Origin: Helopsaltes ochotensis
Taxonomy: Eukaryota; Chordata; Aves; Passeriformes; Locustellidae
DNA: 64,000 nt
Assembly: GCA_013400155.1 (NCBI GenBank)
Contig: VXBM01000010.1
Location: 288,876-352,875 of the forward strand
Direction: 5' to 3'
The notes beneath the pieces are model-generated. The model did no database searches, was not told the DNA's origin, and was given only the letters and a program-made list of their open reading frames with translations. Positions 1 to 13,274 of the stretch are shown piece by piece. A program made the translations under genes and the position numbers. Each line of letters starts with the position of its first letter. Position 1 is the first letter of the stretch.

Positions 1-1399
1 TGTTGTTTTTTTTTTCTGCTGATTAGAAACAGAGTCTGATTTTTCTGAGATTGAAGGCCAGCTTGATTAAAACAAAAGGCAAGAATATGACTTTAAAAAA
101 TGAAAGGCCTTGTTTCGCAAGGAGAAATTTGTGATGTGTAGAGTGAGTTTAAGTGACAGAACTCAAACCAAGAGCCATGTTCTCAGCATGCAGATTCTTA
201 CTTGCTGGTCCTTGTTCCATCCCAGTACCAAGACAGAGGTGGTTCTAGAATGGCTTTTCTCATTGCCCTTGGATGAAGGGCAGAGCACTAGAAGGTGATA
301 TTTGATTCCCCAGGTCAAAAAAAACCAGACAGGTGACTCTGAATTGACAACGACAATGAGCACCTCTGTTGGGCAAATCTCCTGATAAAATAACTGGATT
401 ATTTATGATGATGATGAATATTGTGAAGTGAAAAGTATAATTAGTGAAAAAGTATTAATACACAAATTATTAAAGGAAAATAAACTAGTGAAAGAGAAAA
501 TGATAAAGTCAAAGAAATGAACTTTCTACAATTACTAAAGTTATTCTGAGGTCTGTTTTGTACTTGAATGTAACAGCCATTTTGCAAAAAGCTAAAGAAG
601 GACATTCCTTCTCTCATACTAAGCCTCTCTGAGACAAACAAATGTAATAAGTGATGTGAGTCAGCACTTCATTCACTATCCAAAATTTAAGAATGCAATC
701 TACTCAGTTTAGTTTTGATTAGTCATATACCTCAATTGAGAATAGCAAATGCATAATTTTAATATAAATATTTAATGTTTGTACTCTATAAGTAATGACT
801 AGTGATACTGAATGTCAAATTTTGGATAATACAGATGTCATTTTCTAGGGCATCTGTGACTTTTTGGAAGTGCTTTATTTGTCCCACACAAAGACTGTAG
901 TTAAACAAATTACCTACAAGTGTGCATAGTTTAATGTGTGGATACTCATTGATTTTAGCTTAAAATTTTGATCTTTAAAGCCCTGATTTGTTTAACTGCA
1001 TTACTGAATTAAGGCAAGAGTTATTTAAAAAATGTCTTGAACTGAACTCTTTGTGATGCTATAACATTCAATTAAAATTTGTAAATCACTTCCTATAACA
1101 TCAGCCATTACCCATTAATTTGTACCTTATTTACTGACAAGCACAGGATGAAAGTCTCTGTACCAGGAGTGGAACACACTACTATGCAATGATTCCATTG
1201 TGTACCACCCAAGGAAGAAATGAAGTTTTGAGGCATTTTCCTATGGCAGCATTTTCCATCGTCGCTAGAACACAGGGCTGTCCCACAACCAGAATGCTGA
1301 AAGAGGGAAGTACAGACTAAAAAAGAGGAAGAAAGTGTTCACAGACTAATGGGGCAGAAAAGACAGGTGTAGAAGTGGGATGTGACATGATTTTCCTAG
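1..1399. other. AT-rich unique sequence, no feature recognised
   Basis: Stop codons are frequent in all six frames and the open frames are below about 70 codons. I see no repeat family, RNA gene or splice-flanked coding frame here. Confidence 0.6.
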
Positions 1400-1460
1400 T
1401 TTTTTTTTTCATGTTTTTGTTTGTGTTCGTTGTTTTGTTTTGTTTGTCTTGTTTTGTTTT
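1400..1460. repeat. T/G-rich low-complexity tract, (GTTTT)n-like
   Basis: A nine-T run is followed by degenerate GTTTT/GTTTGT units. It is simple sequence with no coding potential. It could be the decayed tail of a minus-strand retrotransposed copy, but no body sequence can be recognised beside it. Confidence 0.7.
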
Positions 1461-4400
1461 AGGTAAACAGCTCCCTTGACATCATTTTATCTGTAATTTT
1501 AAGTAAGCTGTGCATAGAACTGAAGTAACTCTCTAGAGTGGTCTGTAACTAGTCAGAGTTTATTTAAGTCAGGGGAGTTACAACAGAGCTTTGGCACATG
1601 GAGGTTTAGTTAGTCAGAAATGTCTCCTCTGATGGAAAGCAAGAGAAAACCAGCTTGAAAGATGCTGTGCCCTTTGAGGGTCAGTATAATCCTGTCAGTA
1701 TTTAAAATGGATTTCAGTATTGGTAATGTGACTGAAGTTGGGTCTGCACCAGATTCCTGGTTCAGTGAACAAAACCTATGAGTTTATGTCACTTTGAAGA
1801 TAAAATAATCTCTCTCAGGACATGCTGTCAAAAGTCTGATGAGATGAAGTGCTGCAGCTTTGACTGGTTCTTTAGTTGTGCTTTGACTTCAGAGTCCTTT
1901 GGGTTATTCTTTATTAATCTAAAGAAATCACACCTTCTGGCTATTTCACACTGTTTGCATTGCTAAACAAGTCTGGCTCCTTGATTTCCAATTCCAAAGG
2001 AGTCCTCTAGATCATATGAATGACCTCGGGCAATATTGCTAGTACCTGAAAACAATTCTCTGGGTTTAGTTACTAGCAGTGTAGTCAATATTACACAGGC
2101 TTATTTCAGGAATTTCTTTGGATGCAGAAAAGTCACAATAGCTTGACTTTGGGACTCCAACTGCAGTTCTAGGCTTCTTCCACAGTTCTGGACTTAACAT
2201 TCCATTCTCCATGCCCTTGATCCTATACTAGCAACACATTGAAATGAATGACTATTCCAAATTGACTGTAGTCACAAGGTTTCTTTGATGTTGAAGTATC
2301 ATTGCAGAGTCTTCACCTTCCCACGTGGACCCTCTAAAACCTTATGTACAGTTGAAAAATCCTTCTTACAGAGAAAAAGGGAGCAGGTGACTTTTTTATT
2401 AGTTTCTTACTCTGTACGTAGCAGAGAGGCCTTAAGTCACTTGCTATCCCCAAATACCAAACAAATAATATTATTGGTAATTGCTTACGATTTATAAGCT
2501 CTGGAGAATCATCATGGGATTATTAAGGGAGTCTTGAATTTACTTCATACCACTGTGTTGACTGTAAGCTGCCACAGCCAAGTATGAAGATTTAATCCTC
2601 ATCCTTATGAATAGTTGGTTGGGCTTTTTCATTTACATTATTTCACTTGTGCTTATTGAATGTTGAAGTTACTTAATGACTTAGAAGGCAATGTATTTTG
2701 TCTAGATCTATTCATCCCAGAAGGCAGAGGTTTCGATTTCCTTCTTTTTATGCTGCTCAGTACAGAGTAAAAGCAGACTGAGGAAGAATTCAAGATGCTG
2801 ACAGTATATATTCCCTTGAGAGTAATTGTTTCTCAGGTTGGAGACATTTGGCTCAAGTTCTTTATTTTAAAGTTCTTTTCTTTTTTTTTTTTCTTTTTTT
2901 CCTTTAACATTTAAATTCTACTGAGTAATTCTACTCTGATAATAACTTCTCTGAAAAGAGATGTTATTTCTTCTGACTTTATTAGCAGTGGTTCCTGATG
3001 TAAAACATTGTGGAAAATGAGAGATTTGCAATACAATAGATTATTCATTAGCTGTTCCAGTAGATAAGTTTGGCGCAAAATCATTTCAATCTACTGATTA
3101 TATGTTCTGAGTAAAATGCGTTTAACGTTTTTTATAAAATCCTAGTTGATCTGAATATTTTTTATCCTTCTATAAAGGATTTCTGTGGAATATATTTTTT
3201 AAAGGTAATATTTGCAAGATGTGGAAAGAGCCTTCCATTCCCCTCCATCCCTGCTCTATAGCTTTGTTCCCCTAAAGCCACTGCCCCAGCCTTGGATCCC
3301 CCAGGTTCTTGACGTCACTTTGATGGACTCTCAACCCACTGAGTTGTCTTTTTGATTTCTTAATACCTGCGAATTCTCATAGCTCAATCTTTTCCTGCTT
3401 CACTGGTGCCTGTTACCCTGTTGTCCTGCTGTTCCTGATGTCTCAAGTCCTCCTGATGAAGCCTGTTAAGTTTAGGGCAGCCAGCAGGATGCAGAAAAAT
3501 GGGGCAGCATTTCAGGCTCTAAGAAATCTGGAGCATATCACTCCAATCAAACTGCAAATGCAAATTTTAGTTGCAGTGTAGAGGCAGACCTGCCCTGCAC
3601 CAGTAAATCCTTAGTTATTTAGATATTTTGGGTCTTGCAGCCCTTGGTGTGTGGCACACAGTGCTTAACCTGGGTCTGACAGTCTGCATTGAGTCCCACA
3701 GTCCCATGGCTTTTACTGGTACCAGAGCTGACTGAAAGTTCCTGTGTGCACCTTTTGTGGGCAAGGTAAGTAGAATAGATGTATCCTGAGGCTGGCAGGA
3801 GTTTTCTGTAAGGATCATCAGAAAATGGTGGGAAAATGCTGTCTAAGGGAAATTTCTGTTTTCTGTGACAAAGAGTCAATATTTTTCACTGAAAAATCTA
3901 ATGAGAATGAAACATTGTATTCTGGGAAAAGATCTGCAGGGCAAAAATAAATTCTAATAAATTTTCTGAGTTTTATTCAAATATTAATTTTCTTCTCTTG
4001 CTTCCATTTCCACTCATTTCTTTCTTATTTTTCCTCATGCCAACTGCTCCACTTATGACCCTCACATTCCCTTATCATTTTCTTTCAGTTCATTTGTTAC
4101 CTCCTGTGGCAGCACCAAACACATTTTATCTCACTGTATTTTTACATGTTATCTCCTGCCACAAAATAAACTCCCCCAGTCATGAAAGATTTACACAAAC
4201 TCCTATTTTCTCAGTTGTTTCTGAATAGTCACTTTATGCTTAAGCTCTTCAGACTTACACCTTTGGCAATAAACCCTATTTATTCCTTCATTTCTTAGAT
4301 TCTTATCATCCCCTGGGTAACCCTGTTTTTTGTCTTTCCTTCGCCTTGTAAATTCCTTTTGTATTGGTTCTCCAAGAATTTATAGTGCATTTGTTGCTCT

Positions 4401-7323
4401 GACTCTGTGCCTGGCGTTCTGTTAATGATATTGAGCTACCTTATTTAAATCTATGGCAGTGAACAACTGCATGACCTTCAGACATGCTTTGAAATTGGGG
4501 AGTAAACATTCTGGATGATCAACAGTTTTCACCGGAATCATCAGAAGATTACATTATTTGTTGTGTAAGGGAAGAATGTGATTGTGGCGTTGAACCACAA
4601 GTTTATGAATCTTGAATATGAGTCTTGATCAAAAAAAGTTAATTCTGCTTTAATGTCACATTTACGACCATCCCCCTGCTAAATCAAAGGCTGTTGGTAT
4701 TGTTCTTGAGAGGAAATACTGCTTATGTAGATTCATTTTTTTCTGAGTATGAAAGGCCACAAATATTTCCAGAATGCTAATGACATTTAACACTGTTTAG
4801 TTTGTTGTGTTGCCTCATACACTGTGCTGTTATTTTTTGTCCTCTTTCATTCTTTTTCTTTCTTCAGAGCATGGAAATTAAAATTTAAAAAAAAAAATTA
4901 AAGCTTGATTATTTGTTGTGTCAGAGGTGAACCATAGCCTAGATGGAAGTGAACTGTCTCCTGATGGAATAATATTCTGTAACTGAGGTGTTGGGAATCA
5001 TTCTCTAAAATTGTGGCTAAAACAAACATGCAACTCCACTCTAAATTTCTTTTATAGTAACAATGTTGCATGAAGCATAGAGGGTGAGATGCAGAAGGAA
5101 AAAAGAGAAGGAACACGTGTTTGGGCTTCTTTCATTTGTTTGATGGCACTTAGGCATGCTTAAGACAAGGGTTTGAGAGCTCACATTTCTTCTCCACTAT
5201 GGAAGATTTACTAGAAGTCTACTACATATTAAAATCACATATTTTCATTTACTAATATCAGAATTTTATGCCTTCTGTTGCACACTTCTGATTTTTCAGA
5301 AGTTGGTAGGAAATGAAAAAAATATTTCACCAGATCTCAGAAATTATTATGATAAATGTGAAAATAGTATTGTGGGGCAAATTGTCTATTTCCAGAAGTG
5401 TGCACACTATTCCTATATATTTTCATTAAAAATGCCAAATTTTTCATTTGAGCTTTTGCATTTCTCTGGGTTTAATACTATTTGAGATGACAAGAATATA
5501 TAAACCTTAACCACTTCACTGAGGAGGTTTCTATATTGTGCTGAGTGTTTACAGGAAGCTGTGGATACAAATGAAGAATGGAGTCCCTTTTTGATATGTG
5601 CAATCTCTCTTCATGTACAGCTTAATAATCACCAGTGTGGTTCTTCAGTGCACAACAATAGGCTTTGATTTTGCATTTATACATCAGAGCTACCACTGGA
5701 AACTTATGTCCAAAAGGAGATTTTTTTTTTCCCCCGACCTTGCTATTGTTTCTAAAATACAGAAAAAAAAAAAAAAGATTTATAAATCTATTATTCTAGA
5801 CATGCCCATCCACAAAGTCATCTTTGAATCATTCTTCACCATTACTTACTGTCTCTTAGTTGGTATTTCTGGTTTTCAGTGCTGAAATGAATGGGAGTAA
5901 TAATGTCCTTCACAATGGCATGGGGAATATTAAGTGGTTTGTTCCACTCTTGAGCAGCTCTTGCAGCTCTTAATGGTTCCTTTGTAAATAGTAAACAGGA
6001 TTGTTCTCAGTGACTTATTTAACAATATATGATTCACTTCATCCAGATGATTTTCTTAACTATAAGAACTTCATACACTGGGAGCCATTTAGAGACCTTG
6101 GTTAAAGACCTGTCTTCAGCTGAGTCAGATGGAGTTCTCTGAACAGCGTAGATGTCAGGACCTAACTGATTTCCTTGCAAGCCAGGTGCAAAACTAATTT
6201 CTGTCTATACCAATATATGGAAGAGAACTGCAGCAAGACTGTAGTGGCATAGATGTAAGTCTGTGTTGGGTAGTGGAAAAGTATTGGTCAATGAGAAAGT
6301 ATCTGAGAAACACTCAGCTGGTTCAAGGAGGATAGAAGGGTACAGGTGAGGAAATCCTCCTCCCTCCTCCTAGTGGAGACACACCCAACACGAGTAAAGA
6401 TTTGTATTCATTTTGGCGGATGCAGCAAGCCATGTGACAGTGTCTTTTGACTCACAGGCAGCTGTACTGAAAATACACACCAGTTTAGTTGCTCAACACC
6501 GCAAGTAACAATTTAAATACTGAGGTCTGCTGTAGGAGTTTTTAAGGCTGTGCTTCTCTCCGAGTGCTTTGGGTTTCAACTGTGTGCAATGTAGTAGACT
6601 AATTCTCTCTCAAGGAAAAAGAGATTATTGGACACTGATACTTTTGAATATAGGCAACTCTCCATTAACTGTAATTGTGATGTTTATTTATGTAACACTA
6701 CAACCTTGATTTGAGGTTTTAATAATTTTAATTGGACATTTTATTTCAACCTAAACTTGCAAATAAGAGCATCGTCAGAAAGTACAGTGATTTCTTTGAC
6801 ATCACTGCTACTACTGAGTTTGCGATTTATCATGTTGGAAAAAACCTGCTATTGATGGAGTTTTTCTTGTTTATGTTGTTTTTAACCCTAAGGAAGTTGT
6901 AGCTTGCCAGTGTAAGGTGTTCTCTGTGAGTGTGCTGTGTGGCAACGAGCACTTTCTGTGTCTGCAAGGTCAAACTGTTTAGTTAAGTGATGTTACTTAG
7001 AGAGTGATTACAGGTTCCACTAACGCTGTGTTCATTTGGTGAGAGACTGGGAGTTTGTAGTGTCTTTTCCTAAGTCTCAACTTAGCCTGAGTGTCTGTCG
7101 GTTTTCACATAGGCTAAGTCTTCCCTGTTAGTCATTTCAGTTGTGCTGTTTGTGAAAATAAGTCAGTAGCCTGCTCTAGGAATATGGTCCTCATGTCTCT
7201 CATTTCAGGCTGGTGGCCTAATAGTCCTGGATGGCCATGCTGCTTTTTTGCTTCTGCACAACACGTCTTTCATTGGTTTGAGTGGACATGCACCAATCCA
7301 CCTGTGATGTTCTTTCGCATACC
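1461..7323. other. AT-rich unique sequence with minor homopolymer tracts
   Basis: No gene or known repeat family is recognised. Minor simple sequence includes a pyrimidine tract at about 2874-2905, A-rich runs at about 4888-4898, and a 14-base A run at about 5763-5776. Open frames of up to 95 codons occur on both strands without coding-like codon structure or plausible splice signals. Confidence 0.55.
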
Positions 7324-7365
7324 CCTGACTCTCTTGGGTCAGAACCTGACTCTGCTGGGTCAGCT
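7324..7365. repeat. 21-bp tandem duplication (two copies)
   Basis: Two adjacent 21-bp units, starting at 7324 and 7345, share 'cctgactct.ctgggtcag' with about three differences. This is a local slippage-type duplication in sequence that is otherwise unique. It falls inside a chance open frame that reads repeated LTLLGQ, but there is no sign that the frame is expressed. Confidence 0.7.
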
Positions 7366-10300
7366 TACCTTATTCAGTCCTGATTCTTTGACCCTATCCT
7401 GCTGCACAGTCTAGTTGACTGTTGATCCTGTTTGGGTATTTTCTATTCCTGCCCCATAGACAATGTCATTAGGAGATTTAAAAGAAGATATGTTGTCCAA
7501 ATGGAGTCTTTAAATCTTAGGAAAAATTATTGAGACAAGTCAGGAATGATATTTATGCTTATAGTGATACGGGGTTTAAAGCTAATGTGGCCCATTTGAT
7601 CATGCTGTATGATGTTCTCTACCTCACAAACCAGTTGTATTTTTACAACTTTCCCTCTCTTAATCCTAGTTTAAAAAGTAGGCTTCCAAATATTCTAAAT
7701 ATGATTTACATTCCTCATCCCTTTTTATTGCACTGTCCAGCTAGTCTTATTCCCAGTAGTAGAAACTGAAAAGAATCTTTAAAATTTTTTTTTCATATTT
7801 AGTCTTTGTACACTTCTATGTTTTCTGGAGAGCTGAGGTGAATCTTTCCAGTGTTGCCCAGACATGCTTTCAAATAAGATGTTTGGCATTATGCATTGAG
7901 CTGAAGAAGAATCTCTCCAACTGTTCCATAGCCTGCTCTGTCTTTCTGATTGGTATTGTTAATTACAGGAAGACTTTTAATGTAAACAAATTGAACTCAA
8001 CTCTAGGGTGCTCATAATTATCTTGTTTGTCTTGATGGCTGGCTATCTGGTAGTGTTCGAAACCCAAATTCAAACAAGCTTGCTGTTGTTTGTTCCTGCA
8101 TCGTCTGGTGTCCTAAGATTTGGAGGAGATTTTTAACACAAATTCCTACTCCATGTTACATCAGTTCCCAAACCATGTAAAAATTTCTGTTATGCCGTAT
8201 CTGACTTCTTTTCATGCTTAGAAGTTTAATATTTGTGTTTTCCTGTCCTGTCAAAATACTGTCCTGTCATAAAATCTCATGATATCCTGTGTACCTACAC
8301 AGCATACACAGCATATTCCAAATATATTTGCTATTTGCCAATTGCTTATTTATGAAACATATGCCCAGTGTTTGTCCAATACTCTGGAACACTTCAGGGG
8401 AGGCAACATACGGCACCTGTTCTTAGTTAAGGAAAATGTTGCTGAATCAGAAACTGATTAAGGATTCCTTTACTTCACACCCAAAATTCCACTGCCTGAG
8501 GGAAGAAAAAAAAAAAACCAACCAAACTGAATAACTGAAAGAAAGCCCCATTCTGTTGACAAATGCCTGCCTAGCTGCTATGTTGTGCTCATTCAGATCC
8601 TTCCTCGGAATTTCCCACCATGCTGCCGCACACTCACGGAGTTCAGTAACAGTCAGCAATCTGCTAGCTGCTTATGAAGCTAATCATAAATTTGTCCTGC
8701 TGTACTCCTTTCACAAGTATTTGTGGTTTCCATTAATTGTTTCCTCTCATACAGTTAATACGATTGTAAAATCGTTGTTTTAAGCTTTTTTCCTGTCTGA
8801 GTCTGTAGTACTTAGTGTGCATAGGTGCATATATAATTCAAGTGAATAACTTTCAATAAATTTCCAGCTTGCTGCAGGAGGATTTAATCTGTGGAGAGCT
8901 GTTGGTTTCATTCACAGGAAATATTTACCTATCCATCCCCTCAGGCTGTGCAGGAGATACACTTTAGATAACAGAGCAGGCTCTGTGCAAATAAACTTGA
9001 GATTATTCTCTACCTTGAGATGACAAACAGATCACTGTCTGCCTGAAGAATTCCTGTGGACTTGTGGAAGTGGGACTTTCTCTCTCTAGTTTTATTTAGG
9101 ATCTTCTGATAGTTTTATGGTCTCATTATCCCTTCTGTCCCAGTCAGAAATAAAACAGTCTGATCTTTGATTTTCAGTTAGCAATAATTTAGAATTATTT
9201 TTATAAACGTGTGTGATTTTTCCTAAGATTCTTCAAAGGAATGTAAACTATTCTTAATATTTGTATTTTCACCACTAAATTGGTAGAGAAATGAAGCTTT
9301 ATTTATTTTTTTTCCATGGAAAAAATTATTTATCAGGTAGTTGTCTGTGAGACTAGCATGGTATTATACATGAGGAATATTGATCTCAATGCAAATTAAT
9401 GTAAGTAAAGTAGTCTAAACTCTTTGGAACTTGTGTGCCTTACTCTACTATTAACCCTAATAAACATAGGGATTTTAAAGGGTCTTTTGTTGTTATTGTG
9501 CATTCTGTTTTGTATTTTGAGCTTATTTTTTAGCTTGCAATTTCTTTCTTATCTAAGTCCTTTCCTAGCAATATTTTCCTTACCACAAGCCTAAATAATG
9601 TGCAGTCTGTCTGATCCGTACCCACTGACTCCATCTGAATTTTCTATGTAGAGCAATTTTAAGATAAGGTGTTAAATATTAAATCTGCAATAATATTTTT
9701 CATTATTTGCTTGAAGTGTTGTTGAATTAGATACAATGGGCAAAGCTCAGCAGATAGCGGAGAAAAAACTGTTCACAAAGTCAAAGAGTCTGATGTACAG
9801 AGATGAAAGACAGAGAATCTGCATTAATCAACCTGTCAGGTAGAGACCCTAAGTCTAAATGGGTAGCCAATTGTAGCAGGTTGTTCTCCCATAGAGACTA
9901 AATGCCATATTTTAACATTGATATCCACACCTGAAACACTCATTGATTTTTACAGTGTTTCATCCGTAAAAGATAGAGATTTAAATGCAAATTCAGTTGA
10001 AGAGGATAAATGAAGGTATAACTATATCATTTCAGATCACTTAAGATCTTCATTTTGGAAACAAGTACATTATATTGGCACATGCTGTGTCCAGAGCTGG
10101 GCTGCCCAGTGCATGAACTCACTGTAGGAAGTCCAAGGAAGGGACACAGAAACACAAAACTTGGACATTCTGCTATTTAAGGAGAATTCCCTAAGAATAG
10201 GGAGCTGGGAAGCGAGAAAAGCCACGTGGATCTTAGCCATGCATGAAGGAAGGGGGTAGAGAAGACAGAGCCAGGCTCTTACCAGTGGTGCCTATTGAAA

Positions 10301-10402
10301 GGACAAGAGGCAAAGAAATTCCATTTAAGCATCCAAAAAACCACTTTTACTGCTAGAGTGGCACTGTTAGAGTTTTAGTGTTAGAGGACAACACTAAAAA
10401 CA
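7366..10402. other. AT-rich unique sequence, no feature recognised
   Basis: No transposon family, RNA gene or convincing coding exon is seen. There is a short A run near 8509. Open frames at 7530-7769 and 8447-8783 overlap on opposite strands and have no recognisable protein content. Confidence 0.55.
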
Positions 10403-10560
10403 ACCAGGACAGGTTGCCCAGGCAAGTTGTGGAGTATTCATCCCTGGAGATAATGCAACGGACACAGCCCTGAGCAAACAGCTCTGATTCTTTTCTGAGC
10501 AGGAGGCTCAGTGAGATGTGTGCCAACCTCATCCTGCTCTGATGTGCAATTCTGTCACAC
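10403..10560 (+). mobile_element. CR1 LINE, 3' end fragment (diverged)
   Basis: The stretch 'aggttgcccaggcaagttgt', followed by 'tccctggagata' and then 'gagcaggaggctcagtgaga..ccaacctcatcc..attctgtca', follows the order of the avian CR1 3' end: the gttgcccag box, the ccctgga box, the gagcaggggg box, the ccaacctca box and the attctgtg tail. It is 5'-truncated, as most CR1 copies are, and it carries many substitutions and small indels, so it is an old insertion. Only the last codons of the reverse-transcriptase frame and the 3' untranslated end would be represented, so there is no protein function. The family call comes from memory of the consensus and was not aligned by tool. Confidence 0.65.
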
Positions 10561-13140
10561 TGCAGTTTTCTTATTGTTGGGAAAAGATTTCTAGGAGCTC
10601 AGATTTTCTCCAGCTTCTGCAAGGCAAGATTAATTGTATAGATTTTTAAAGGTATGTATGGGAGAAATACCTTTTTCATGGTCACATCCATGGATTTCTT
10701 TGCAAAGAAAAATGTTGTTGTTCTTCCCTAGACTAAGTGGGTCTGAAGGACCATAAAATATTTGCAAAGAAGAAAATACTTTTCAGAGGGTGAAAAACAT
10801 GAACAGTTTACTTTGGAAAAGCAGGTATTTTTGAAAGACTGCGTAAGGTTAGTTCAGGGTAAACATCTGCAGAATGATAGCCTGTATTATTCTGTCTGGA
10901 TGCTCAAAATTTCTATATGAAATAATTACTTTTTTAGTACTTAATTTGCACATTAGTAAATTGAGCCACAGAGAATATAAAGAAGCAATGCAGTGACACA
11001 GTGTCATACACAAAAATAGAAAACTATCTAGGAGGTGTAATTTTTAGACTCAGATTTAAGATTCCGTTGCATTAATTGAAAATTACATTGTGTTATGCAG
11101 TAAGTTTTGTAATAAGGAAATTCTGATGATTATATGAAATCCATCAGAAGTTAAAATTAGAAACTTACTGTTTAAATGACATTGTAGAGAACAAGTTTGT
11201 TCTTGTTCTGTCAAACAGCTGGTTTTTGAGGGAGGACCCATAAAGGTGAAATCATAGTGCAATTAAAATTTAATAAAACTCAAGATCCCAAGTCCCACAT
11301 GTGCTTTCAAAAAGTGTACCTTCTATGTCTTACAATACACATTTCTATAAACTTGCAGAGAAGTAGCTGGAAAATGGTGTGAAGAAGATGTTTGCATAAA
11401 TAAGAAGTTGGGTACAGATGTTCTAAGAAAGCATGAAGCTAAAATACCATATGAAATGCAAGCAAGGAATTCTTTTATGTTTAAAATATGAGCCTACATA
11501 AGAAGAGATTAATGGGAATAGTTGTGAAAATGAATTCATTTAAATATAAGCTATTTCCTTTTTTGGACCTGTTAAGTTACAATTTCATGAATATTTGTCA
11601 AAGTTAATGTTGCGAAGCTGAGCTGTTGCTTTTTCTTGCAGAATAATTCTTGTTGTCTTCCTTTGTGTTACATATTCTCTTTAAGAAAATGAAGAGAATG
11701 GAATGATTATTATATATGCTGCTAAATCCTCATCCATAGCTTGATTCAGCTATGGAACAAAAACATTTTGCTTCTTGTGAAAAAGTAATGAACTGTATAA
11801 ATATAGGAATCAAAGCTTAAAGTTGGCTGACAATGATGAAGGGCTCTTCTCCTTGGAAACTTAATCTTTTTTTCTGTTTCTTGACATTCAGATAAGAAGA
11901 GCCATCAGGTTTTTCCAGACTTGCTCATGCAGGGTCACATCCATTATGGTGCTGATGGTCTCATGGGAACAGCAATGCTTTGTCCAGTTGTGAGGTGGTG
12001 TACTTGGAAATAATACAGCTGCTACTGCAGATGTAAAAATAAACAAACAAAGAAACCCCTTCATGGTTTACAGTGAAACAATAAAGCAAAACCTTTGTTA
12101 AATGCAGTTTGCATATGTATAAAAATATTATTATTGGCTTCTAAATTTTAATTGCACAAAGAGCAGTCAGATATATTCTTAATCTTGATTTTTAAGAAGC
12201 CAGTATAATCATGCATGTGGGGTCAGTGAAGGTATTCTGTCTGTGTAAGGGAAGGTACTCTAATGCACAGCTGAATGGTCAGTCAGAGTCATGGCTGTTC
12301 ACACTAATACCCTTCAACATTCAAAAACAAGGAGCTGCATTCTGTTCAGTGTGATAGGACTCCAAAACTGTGTCTTCTGTGTAGACTTGGTTACATAAGA
12401 CATAGAACTTGGTATGTTGTAAGAATCTCAGTGTGTGCTTATAGCATGAGATTTTAAATACTTGGACAAAAAAGTCCCTAGCATTGTTTAAGTCAAATAA
12501 AAGTTTGCCTTTGCCTTAAATGGATTTTTTTCCTGTACATTGGTTGAATGTTGAAAACTTGATTACAGTGTTGTTTATTCCTAACTATTTTCCTGAGGAA
12601 TGTACGCTTTGCCCCATGGAGATACTTTTGAAAGTTAAAATTAAGGCTTCTCCAGTTTCTAGTCTTACTAAGGAGAAAATCTCCTCCATGGATTGAAACT
12701 GTCTGTTGAGTACTCTAAAATTTGCTTACACATATGTCTCTAGTGCTGCGCCAGATGGCATAGTCTGTGGTATGGAATGTCTAGGAAAGAAATATGGTAG
12801 AGCATAGGATGATAGAACTCCTGCACTCTGGGGACCACAGGAAGGATATCCAAAATCACCTCAACTATTACTGGAAACCATTTAGGCAGTTAAACTGTGG
12901 GCCCAGGTTATGTGTAGATACCTAAATCTAGTTTCTTATTCTGGATCTGAATCTCTACCTCATGCCTTTACTCACTTAGAATAAAGGAACTGAGTAAAAG
13001 GACACTATACTGCCTTCTAACCACATTTCCTACTTGAAACATGTTCTTATGCATATCTATATTTATATACAGATATATATGTGTTTAACTGTAAATGAAT
13101 AGTCACACATTGGTCTTGGTATACATATGAGATCTTTCAT
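10561..13140. other. AT-rich unique sequence, no feature recognised
   Basis: No repeat family or gene is recognised. An AT dinucleotide-rich patch occurs at about 13055-13085. Confidence 0.55.
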
Positions 13141-13274
13141 CCTTGAAGATACTCAAAAGCCATCTGGACACAATCCTGTGAATTCTGCTGTGGTGACCCT
13201 GCTTGAGCAGAGGAGTTGGACCAGGTGGCTTCCAGAGGTCCCTTCCAACCTCAGCCCTTCTGTGGTTCTGTGTG
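13141..13274 (+). mobile_element. CR1 LINE, 3' end fragment
   Basis: The sequence runs 'gatactcaaaagccatctgg', then 'gaccctgcttgagcagagga', then a cagaggtcccttccaacctca box, and ends with 'ttctgtggttctgtg', two copies of the terminal 8-bp CR1 unit. This is the canonical 3' end of an avian CR1 element on the plus strand, 5'-truncated to about 130 bp. It is better conserved than the copy at 10.4 kb and probably a younger insertion. It has no coding function. Confidence 0.85.
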